This document shows positions 57,710 through 64,000 of a DNA stretch of 64,000 nucleotides, piece after piece (the stretch's first letter is position 1; each line of letters opens with the position of its first letter). Below the pieces are notes generated by a model that made no database searches, was not told the DNA's origin, and saw nothing but the letters and a program-made list of their open reading frames with translations. The translations under genes and the position numbers were made by a program. Origin of the DNA: Hydrogenibacillus schlegelii (GTDB taxonomy: Bacteria > Bacillota > Bacilli > Thermicanales > DSM-22653); the NCBI RefSeq assembly GCF_001653195.1, contig NZ_JXBB01000001.1:1-64000 (forward strand), read 5' to 3'.

Positions 57710-60501
57710 ACGTTGGCGGAAGCCTCCCCGCGTTCTTCTGTCATTTTACCGAAACCGTCGCTCACTGTCACCCATCGTCCCGTCCGGGGATCGAGCACCC
57801 GAAGCCTGAGCCAGCCTCCCTCGACGGGCGCCCGCACTTCCGGATCGACGGCGAGGATCGCTCGAACCCGCTCCGGCGGCGCCTCGATCAAGACGAGCGG
57901 CCGAAGCGGCCGATGGACGAGCTCCTCCCCGAGCGCCACCGACTGCCACGGAAGCCCCGGCAGGAGGTCGCTTCTGTTCCCCTGCATGACCCCGATCCCG
58001 CCCAACACCGTGAGGGTCGTCTTATCCCCTCCGCCGAACCGGCCGGGAGCCGCCGTTGACAGGAAATACTGCCACCCGATCGCCCGGAAAACCCCGCCGG
58101 GGCCAGCGAGAAGCGCCTGGAGCGCCGCTCCGGTGGTATCCGTTTCCCAGTCGTAGCTCAGCAAAAACACCGTTCCGCCCCAATCCGCTCCCGCCGTCAG
58201 CGTCCGGCGACCGATGACGAGGCCGAGATGGCCCGCAAGGCCCCACTCCGGCCGCACCTCGGCAAAATCCGCCGCCCGGCGAAACGCTTCCTCCGGGTCG
58301 GGAACCGGCTGGCGGCGGGCCCGGCCGGCCCGGGCGGCTGAAAGGGCCGCCTCAAGATGCGCCGAAAGGCGCTCATGGGCCTTCCGCGCCGGCCCTGAGA
58401 CCGGCGGCGCCGTCAGCCACGCCCAGCCGTCCGTCGTCGTCTCGTGCTCCGCCGCGGCAAACACCGTCTCCGGCGGAATCGCCACGCCGCGGGCCGAAAG
58501 CGCCGCCCGCACCGCCGGATCGTTGAGCGCCTCCGCGAGCGCCCACGCGTTCCACCCGCCGCCGGTGCCGCCGCAGGCGCCGCATTCCAGTGCTGACGCG
58601 TGAGGATTGTTCACCGAGCGGCTCCGGTGACCGACGAACACGACGTACGGCGCAAACCGCCGCACGCTGGCCGCTTTGAACAGCCGCTCCGCCTCGCGGG
58701 CAACGGCTTCCGGCGAAAACGACCGGATGGCCGCCCTGCCTCCTCCGGCAAACGGCGATCTCTCCCGCCCGGCGCTTCGCCGGGCGCTCCACGCCCAGGC
58801 GGCCGACCCCACTCCTCCGGCGACCGACGACCCCTCCTTCCCGAACTCCCGTCTCCGGGCGCTCCACGCCCGAATCACCGGCCCGACACTGCGACGGGCG
58901 GCCTCCAGCGCATACGCAAGCCCTGTCAGCTCGGGAGCGGCAAACCCCGCCAGCGGATCCCCTTTCATCGCCTCTTCGGCCCGGTGAAGCGCCCGTCGAG
59001 CCGCCGCCGGCCCGTCGTCCTCGACCCGAAGGATGCCGATCGGCGCGACGCCCGGCGGCGCCGCCAAGTAGCCGTTCGGCCCCTCCGGCGTGACGACCCA
59101 GAGCGGGAGGTGGAAAAACCCCGCCACCCCCACCGTTTCGATCCTCCCATCGCCCGCCTTCTCGAGCGCCCGGCGGAGGGGCTCCGATCGGGCATCGAGG
59201 CAGAAAAAGAGCTGCACCTCCGCACCGTCTCCCCGCGGCATCCGCCGATCCCGTCCGGCACCGGTGACCGTCAGGCGGCCCGCGATTCGCTCCGTGAGCG
59301 TCTCCTCCCAGGCCGAAAGCCACACCAGCCGACGGCCGTAGGCGAAAAACCGCGCCCGCGGCGAAAGCCGCGCTTCCTTTTGGACTCCCCCATCCGGCGC
59401 GACAAAAAACGACGCCGCCCCGACGGCGTCGGCGATGAGGAGCCGGGCGGCGAGGTAATGAAGAAGCGCTCCCGCTTCCCCGTGACGCTCCCGCCAGGCG
59501 AACATCCCCGCCCACCCCGGAAGCCGGAGCAGATGGCGGATGAGCACCGCCCGGGCCGCCTCCGACCGATCCGGCCAGAGGCCAAGCCGCCGAAGGCCGT
59601 AGGCGAGGGCCGACGGCGCCGTCTCCGGCCACACGGCGATGCTCCGGCGCGCCTCCGGAGAAAGATCCGGGTCGACCGCCGCAAGCGCCCGCACGGTACG
59701 ATAAAAATCCTCCCGGACGGGGAGGGGGAGAAGGGCCCCATCCGCCCCGAGCACCGCCTTGGCCCACCGGATGACGAGCCGCTCCAGGCGCTCCTCCGGC
59801 CGCTCCCGCCGCCGCTTCAGCCCCTGCTTTCGGCCGTCCCCCGATCGAGCCCACCCCGATGATGCCGCGCCGGCACCCACCTCTGGACGAATCGCTTCGA
59901 CCGCCGTGCCGGCGCCCTTCGCCGCGCCATCCCCTTCGGCATCCGCCGCCGGTCGAACCACCGACGCCGCCCCCGCCGACCACGGCAGGGACGCCCAGAG
60001 CCCCTGAAGCGCCACCGGCGGCGTCCCCCGGGAACGCTCCCAAGCCGCATAGCGAGAATAGGCCGCCCAAAGCGCCTCCGGAGCCACCTCCCCGGCGGCC
60101 CAAGCCGCCCGGAGCACGGCCTCCGGCGGAAGCAGATCGACGCCGTAACACTCGAACGCCTCCGCCACCACCTCCGCGAACGGCCGTCCTTCCAGACCGC
60201 CGAGCGGTTGCCGGGGCGCCCAGGTGGCCAGAGGCCAGAGCGGCGCGATCCAGGCCGCCGCCTCCCGGACGAGCGCGGCGAGCGCTTCCGCTTCCTCCGA
60301 AGCGATCCCCCTCGGCGCTGCCGCGCCGGCCCTTTCCCCGGCCCACGCCGCGCCTCGATCCCCCGCTTCGGCGACCGATGCCTTCGCCGAGACGGTTCGG
60401 TCCTTTAACGCTTCGACCGTCTCGAACGCGCCGACCGAATCCGGTGCTCCGACCCGGCCGATCGCTTCCTCCGTCGGCGTCGCCGACCGCTTGTCGCTCA
60501 T
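57661..60501 (-). CDS. dabA: DabA, cytoplasmic subunit of an inorganic-carbon transporter (DUF2309)
   Basis: A 946-residue DUF2309 protein related to beta-carbonic anhydrases. The four zinc-site positions known from Halothiobacillus DabA can be placed: Cys434 and Asp436 in FFCLDARSE, His625 in VGHRSRS and Cys640 in LECGACGG. The 15-residue His-Cys spacing is as in the characterised protein. With DabB it drives energy-coupled capture of CO2 as bicarbonate. The first ~65 residues are low-complexity. The ATG at 60501 follows AAAGGAGG and overlaps the dabB stop (ATGA). The 3' end overlaps the convergent epimerase gene by 49 bases. Confidence 0.93.
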   Translation of the reverse strand: MSDKRSATPTEEAIGRVGAPDSVGAFETVEALKDRTVSAKASVAEAGDRGAAWAGERAGAAAPRGIASEEAEALAALVREAAAWIAPLWPLATWAPRQPLGGLEGRPFAEVVAEAFECYGVDLLPPEAVLRAAWAAGEVAPEALWAAYSRYAAWERSRGTPPVALQGLWASLPWSAGAASVVRPAADAEGDGAAKGAGTAVEAIRPEVGAGAASSGWARSGDGRKQGLKRRRERPEERLERLVIRWAKAVLGADGALLPLPVREDFYRTVRALAAVDPDLSPEARRSIAVWPETAPSALAYGLRRLGLWPDRSEAARAVLIRHLLRLPGWAGMFAWRERHGEAGALLHYLAARLLIADAVGAASFFVAPDGGVQKEARLSPRARFFAYGRRLVWLSAWEETLTERIAGRLTVTGAGRDRRMPRGDGAEVQLFFCLDARSEPLRRALEKAGDGRIETVGVAGFFHLPLWVVTPEGPNGYLAAPPGVAPIGILRVEDDGPAAARRALHRAEEAMKGDPLAGFAAPELTGLAYALEAARRSVGPVIRAWSARRREFGKEGSSVAGGVGSAAWAWSARRSAGRERSPFAGGGRAAIRSFSPEAVAREAERLFKAASVRRFAPYVVFVGHRSRSVNNPHASALECGACGGTGGGWNAWALAEALNDPAVRAALSARGVAIPPETVFAAAEHETTTDGWAWLTAPPVSGPARKAHERLSAHLEAALSAARAGRARRQPVPDPEEAFRRAADFAEVRPEWGLAGHLGLVIGRRTLTAGADWGGTVFLLSYDWETDTTGAALQALLAGPGGVFRAIGWQYFLSTAAPGRFGGGDKTTLTVLGGIGVMQGNRSDLLPGLPWQSVALGEELVHRPLRPLVLIEAPPERVRAILAVDPEVRAPVEGGWLRLRVLDPRTGRWVTVSDGFGKMTEERGEASANVHAGGPDSAFGGERRS

Positions 60502-62222
60502 TGGTTTGCCTCCTTTCGCCACGGATCGTACGGCCAGACCGCCATTGACGCCGGCCGCGGCTCCCCCAGCCGCACCAGCCCGACATACAGCCGAAGCCCG
60601 AGACGATTCGAAAGCCACCGTCCGCCGTCCGAAAGCGCCGCGAGCCAGGCCAGCGAGCCTAGGGCGTACAGGACCAAGGCCAGACCTTCCGCGAAGGGGC
60701 GAACGGCCCCTTCCCCGACCGCCGGTTCCAGGACCCGCCCGAGCCCTTCCCGAGCCAGCACCGAGATGACCGCCGGGAAAAGAAGCCCCGTTCCCAGGGC
60801 GACGGCTGCCCGTCCCGGCCGGCCGCTCATTTCCCGTACGAGGAAAACCGCTGTCCCGGCCAGAAAAAACGCCCCCAAAAGCGCCCCCGGCCCGTTCGAC
60901 CCGAAGCGCCAGGTCGCCCAGAAGACGACGGCGCCGGCGACGACCGCCGTCCAGCGCCCGACGACCGCCCGCCGGCCGTCCGTCGCCGCCGTTCGCCCGA
61001 ATCCGTCTCCGGCGCCGCCGTTTTCGGCCGCCACCGGCCGCCGGGCATCCCGAACCCGGTGCTCCCCGAACGGAAGCGAGGCCCGCTCCGGATACGCCGC
61101 CGCCCCCGGCGGCCGAACCGCCTCCCCCGCCCGGAGAAACAGCGTCGCTTTAAACCAGCCGTGAAACAAAAGATGCAGCACCGCCGCAATCGACGCCCCG
61201 AGCGCCGCCTGCGTCATCATGAGCCCCATCTGGGCCATCGTCGATGCGGCGAGCTTTCGCTTCACGTCCACCGCCACCGCCATCATCCCGAAACCGAGCA
61301 TCGCCGACGCCCACGCCCAGACGATGACCCCGTCCCACACCGCCTCGACCCCCGGAGAAACGGCCGTCGCCCCTTCCCCGAAGGCGAGGCCGCTCCAGCG
61401 GGCGAACAAAAGCCCTCCGGCGTTGACCACCCCTGCGTGCAGCACCGCCGAAACCGGCGTCGGCGCCGCCGGAGACGCAAGCAGCCAGCGGTGAAACGGA
61501 TAGGCACCCGCCATCGCCATCGCCCCGACGGCCAGCGCCCCCCAAAGCGCCGTCGCCCCGGGGCCGGCCGCCGCGACGCGCGCCATCTCCTCGAACGACC
61601 ACGATCGCGCCAGATCCGCACTCCCGACGACCGCCGCGACCACCGCGGCCCAGGCGATTCCGAAGGTGGCCGCCGCCTCCCGGAACCACCCGGCCCCATC
61701 CGGCCGCTCACGCCGGAGGGCGATCAGCGCGAGCACAGCCGCCGCCGTCGCCGTCCAGCCGAAGAGAAACAGCCGCCCGTCCCCCGCCAGCCAGGTGAGC
61801 GATACCGCCAGCGACACGAACGAAAGCCCCGCCAGATGTTCCGCAAAGCGCCGGTCTCCCCGCAGATGGTGCCGGGCATAACGCTGCAAAAGAAAATTCA
61901 TCCCGGCGGCATGCGCCGCAGCAACCCATCCCAGACGGTCCAGAAGCCACGGTCCGACCGTCACCGCCTCCGCCGGCGCACTCCCCACCCCGCCGAGGGC
62001 GGCGATCAGGGGGAGTGCCTGCAGCCGAACCTGCCAGGCCGCCCACCGCTCCTCCGGAAACGTTCCCGCTCCCGGCCCCGCCCCTTCGTCCCACGGCAGG
62101 GGAGCCAGGAGCACGGGAGGGCGCCGGCGGCCGATCCGCCGAATCTTGATCAAAAAGGCAAGCGTATAGCCGCCGGACGTCCCCCATGCCAGCACCCACA
62201 GCCAGAACCAAAGCCCGTTCAA
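60498..62222 (-). CDS. dabB: DabB, membrane subunit of an inorganic-carbon transporter (NuoL-like)
   Basis: A 574-residue proton-conducting membrane protein with about 12-14 hydrophobic segments. NuoL/MrpA motifs are present: MAGAYPFHRWLLASPAAPTPVSAVLHAG, then VKRKLAASTMAQMGLM and HLLFHGWFKATLFLRAG, with the transport lysines visible. It uses the proton gradient to power DabA. A short first helix precedes the core. The TTG at 62222 has GGGGAGAGG upstream. The gene is translationally coupled to dabA. Confidence 0.92.
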   Translation of the reverse strand: MNGLWFWLWVLAWGTSGGYTLAFLIKIRRIGRRRPPVLLAPLPWDEGAGPGAGTFPEERWAAWQVRLQALPLIAALGGVGSAPAEAVTVGPWLLDRLGWVAAAHAAGMNFLLQRYARHHLRGDRRFAEHLAGLSFVSLAVSLTWLAGDGRLFLFGWTATAAAVLALIALRRERPDGAGWFREAAATFGIAWAAVVAAVVGSADLARSWSFEEMARVAAAGPGATALWGALAVGAMAMAGAYPFHRWLLASPAAPTPVSAVLHAGVVNAGGLLFARWSGLAFGEGATAVSPGVEAVWDGVIVWAWASAMLGFGMMAVAVDVKRKLAASTMAQMGLMMTQAALGASIAAVLHLLFHGWFKATLFLRAGEAVRPPGAAAYPERASLPFGEHRVRDARRPVAAENGGAGDGFGRTAATDGRRAVVGRWTAVVAGAVVFWATWRFGSNGPGALLGAFFLAGTAVFLVREMSGRPGRAAVALGTGLLFPAVISVLAREGLGRVLEPAVGEGAVRPFAEGLALVLYALGSLAWLAALSDGGRWLSNRLGLRLYVGLVRLGEPRPASMAVWPYDPWRKEANQ

Positions 62223-62734
62223 CCGGCCTCTCCCCTTCCGGTTTACTGCTTTCGGCTCGCTTGTTTTTTCGTTGCCGCCTCACCCGGACGCGATGGGCCA
62301 AACCCACCGCATGTTCCGCGTGATCGAACCAGCGGCAAACGCCCCAAGCGGTCCGCCGCCGATCGCAAAAGAAAAACCGGCGAAACCGCCCTCGCCCCAC
62401 GGTCCCCGGACCGTGTGACCAAGGCGCGGCTTCGCCGGTTTTCTTCCGACCCGTCCGCCCAGCGGATGATCGGAAGGCTCCCGGACCGCGCTTTTCCCGG
62501 TTTCCGTCCCGTCCGCCGCGGCGAAAGTCCAACCCTCGACCGGATCAAACGGACGGCGACCGGGAAAAGCGGCCGCCTTACGGCTTGTTTTCCCGTCCTC
62601 AAAACCGTTCTGCAACCCATGGGCAACGACCCCATCTGAGGAGATCCCTGCCCGGTTGCTTCCTGCTTCAGCCGTCACGCCAGCCTCCGCAAAACGGCGA
62701 GCCGTCCGCCTGCCGGTCAACCGTTCTCCCGATC
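62223..62734 (-). other. 512-base gap between the DUF2294 gene and dabB
   Basis: No conserved coding frame is seen on either strand, although open frames run through it because of the GC bias. The only clear structure is the terminator-like hairpin at 62368-62446. The region may be the dab leader, or may hold a promoter I cannot recognise. Confidence 0.5.
62368..62446 (-). terminator. Branched terminator-like hairpin upstream of dabB
   Basis: On the minus strand GAAAACCGGCGAA-CCGC pairs with GGCGG-TTTCGCCGGTTTTTC around a ~40-base insert, which itself contains the hairpin ACGGTCC/GGACCGT. The run TTTTTCTTTTGC follows. It is either the terminator of the DUF2294 gene or an attenuator for dabBA, ~145 bases ahead of dabB. 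Confidence 0.7.
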
Positions 62735-63133
62735 TCAGGCCCCCGCCTCGTCGCCGAACCCGTCGCCGTTCATAAGCCGCCGCTCCAAATCGTCGTTCAG
62801 GCGGAAGACGATGATCCGTTCGCCGGTTCGGGTGCTGAGATCGGTATGGAGGCTCCGGACGGGCATGCCGGTCAGCCGCTCGATCAACGAACAAAGCGCC
62901 TCGGCGCCGGATTCCAGAAGGCGGTTGCGCATCACTTTGACCGCCTGCCGGCCTTCCTCCGTTTCGCAGAGGGCCTGTTCCGCCGGCGTGAGCGTCACCT
63001 TCAGCGAGACAATGATCATGTCCCGCACGATGTCCGTCTTCGCCGCCGTCGACCCCCGGCCGAGATACTCCTTTTCCCAGCGCGTGAGCGCCTTGCTGAT
63101 CTCCGCTTCCAGCCAGCCTTTGGTTCGATTCAT
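62735..63133 (-). CDS. DUF2294 protein
   Basis: A 132-residue soluble protein matching DUF2294: EISKALTRWEKEYLGRGS, DMIIVSLKVTLTPAEQALCETEEGRQAVKVMRNRLLE, LTGMPVRSLHTDLSTRTGERIIVFRLNDDLE. No catalytic role is established. It has a TATAAT promoter with a ~10-base leader and lies upstream of dabB on the same strand, separated by the terminator-like structure. A functional link to the carbon transporter is a hypothesis. Confidence 0.85.
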   Translation of the reverse strand: MNRTKGWLEAEISKALTRWEKEYLGRGSTAAKTDIVRDMIIVSLKVTLTPAEQALCETEEGRQAVKVMRNRLLESGAEALCSLIERLTGMPVRSLHTDLSTRTGERIIVFRLNDDLERRLMNGDGFGDEAGA

Positions 63134-63144
63134 CTCGGTTGGCC

Positions 63145-63173
63145 ATTATACCGGAAAAAACGGCAGGCCACAA
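63145..63173 (-). promoter_or_regulatory. Promoter of the DUF2294 gene
   Basis: Minus strand TTGTGG, 17 bases, TATAAT (perfect -10). The leader is very short. Confidence 0.7.
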
Positions 63174-63217
63174 GAGGGGGAGCCCTTTGAAGGGCGAGCC
63201 CAAAGGCCGGCACGTGA

Positions 63218-63820
63218 TCAACATTCCGCTTCCCTTTTCCCCTCGACGGAAGCTTCCGGTCGAAACCGCCTCTCGGCGATCACCCAGCGGTAAATCCTTT
63301 CCGCGTCTTCCCGTGCGAAAAGCGGAAATCGAACCGCCGCTTCGTTGCCGACCGCCCGAACCCGCGCAAGGTGATCGGCCGGCGCGACGAGGGCGATCAC
63401 GTCCGGCCACGTAAGGGCCGCCGGAAGATCGTCCGCCGACCGGAGCAGGGCAAGCTTCGGCCCCGGCGCCGTTTTGAACCCTTCGACGAACAGCCAGTCC
63501 GCTCCAAACGCCCGCGCCAGAGGCCAGAACCGCTTGGCGGGCGCCGCCGCTTCCGCCGGCGCCGGGAGCGCCTCCGCTCCGGTCGGGGTCCAGTACAAAA
63601 GCGCCCCTTCCGGCGCCAAAAGCCCCCTGAGCACCGCCCCGGCCGCCTGGAACGCGGCGGTGTCCTTCCTCGGCCGATCGGGCGGCACCGCCCCCGCATG
63701 CGCGTGGTGCTTGATCACCGCCGCCCGGATGCCGTCAGCCGCGGCCCGCTCGATCAGCCGCGCGATGAGCGTCGTCTTGCCGCTTCCGGAAAAACCGGCG
63801 ACGTGCACGATGCGCTCCAT
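63218..63820 (-). CDS. mobB: Molybdopterin-guanine dinucleotide biosynthesis adapter MobB
   Basis: A 200-residue P-loop protein: VHVAGFSGSGKTTLIARLIERA at the start, AVIKHHAHAG, RKDTAAFQAAGA, and the DWLFVEGFKTAPGPKLALLR block typical of MobB. It binds GTP and assists MobA in making the guanine dinucleotide cofactor. The start at 63820 fits the conserved N-terminus. In-frame starts at 63865 and 63898 would shorten the distance to moeA and cannot be excluded. It follows moeA on the same strand. Confidence 0.9.
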   Translation of the reverse strand: MERIVHVAGFSGSGKTTLIARLIERAAADGIRAAVIKHHAHAGAVPPDRPRKDTAAFQAAGAVLRGLLAPEGALLYWTPTGAEALPAPAEAAAPAKRFWPLARAFGADWLFVEGFKTAPGPKLALLRSADDLPAALTWPDVIALVAPADHLARVRAVGNEAAVRFPLFAREDAERIYRWVIAERRFRPEASVEGKREAEC

Positions 63821-63904
63821 CCGCTCCGCTCCGTTCCGAACCACAGCAGCTCCTCCGCCGGACATATCCGGCCCGCTCCGTCGGGCCGATCTGGCCACGG
63901 TCTT

Positions 63905-64000
63905 TCAGTCAAGCGCGTCCAACACAAAAAGACGCACCGCCGCCCCTTCCGGAAGCCCCTCTCCCGGCGGCACCACCATCAGCCCGTTTGCCGGCGCGAG
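63905..64000 (-). CDS. moeA: Molybdopterin molybdenumtransferase, C-terminal end
   Basis: Only the last 31 codons are in the window: LAPANGLMVVPPGEG, then LPEGAAVRLFVLDALD and a stop. This matches the C-terminal domain (MoeA domain IV) of MoeA, where ANGL-x-V-x-P precedes the final beta strands. MoeA inserts molybdenum into adenylated molybdopterin. The mobB gene follows, so this is the end of a moeA-mobB unit that enters from the right edge. Confidence 0.78.
   Translation of the reverse strand, partial: LAPANGLMVVPPGEGLPEGAAVRLFVLDALD

Noticed and set aside
62280-63410. 376-codon minus-strand frame across the DUF2294 gene and the gap before dabB
   Set aside because: It is in a different frame from the conserved DUF2294 protein and looks like random GC-rich sequence.

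Overview
The window is a GC-rich chromosomal segment from an endospore-forming member of the Bacillota. The spore genes gpr, spoIIP and a yqxA-like gene lie next to rpsT and holA, and the ilv-leu and leucine-degradation clusters have Bacillus-like content. Long spurious open frames on the antisense strand, G34 tRNAs and frequent GTG/TTG starts fit a genome of roughly 65 % GC or more. A thermophilic, possibly CO2-fixing lineage such as Hydrogenibacillus or Kyrpidia is plausible, but this is inference only.

Region 1 (1-13.6 kb) is an acetone-catabolic locus. A damaged IS256-type transposase sits at the left edge. The minus-strand operon runs acxA-acxB-acxC (acetone carboxylase), an acetoacetyl-CoA synthetase-like ligase, adenylate kinase, the first ~30 codons of a methionine aminopeptidase gene, and thiolase. 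Facing it are a sigma-54 activator (acxR-like) and rpoN. A near-perfect -24/-12 promoter and an upstream inverted repeat lie between the two units. The logic is acetone + bicarbonate to acetoacetate to acetoacetyl-CoA to two acetyl-CoA. Both ATP-using steps release AMP, which the embedded adenylate kinase can recycle.

Region 2 (13.7-22.1 kb) is a leucine/isovalerate-degradation cluster (carboxyltransferase, acyl-CoA dehydrogenase, acyl-CoA ligase, small biotinyl protein, biotin carboxylase, HMG-CoA lyase) followed by a HIT protein. It also yields acetoacetate. Region 3 (22.4-24.1 kb) is a GT4 glycosyltransferase behind six 11-bp-phased PhoP-like repeats, plus a small DUF378 membrane protein.

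Region 4 (24.1-37.3 kb) is the branched-chain amino acid operon ilvE-ilvD-ilvB-ilvN-ilvC-leuA-leuB-leuC-leuD with a downstream threonine dehydratase. It is preceded by a ~440-nt leader carrying an intrinsic terminator but no recognisable T-box.

Region 5 (37.7-47.7 kb) holds a phospholipase D-like protein, mobA, a GT2 glycosyltransferase, rtcB, three tRNAs (Val, Leu, Pro), the sporulation genes, rpsT and holA. Region 6 (47.9-57.7 kb) holds an ECF sigma/anti-sigma pair, a DUF1614 membrane protein, a CoA-binding protein, a GAF-GGDEF protein, DinG, a YpiB-like protein, an M20 amidohydrolase and a TIGR01777 epimerase. Region 7 (57.7-64 kb) holds the inorganic-carbon transporter pair dabB-dabA, a DUF2294 protein, mobB and the end of moeA.

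The strongest candidates for something undescribed are the adk-map fragment built into the acetone operon, the PhoP-like array before the glycosyltransferase, and the unexplained leader of the ilv-leu operon.
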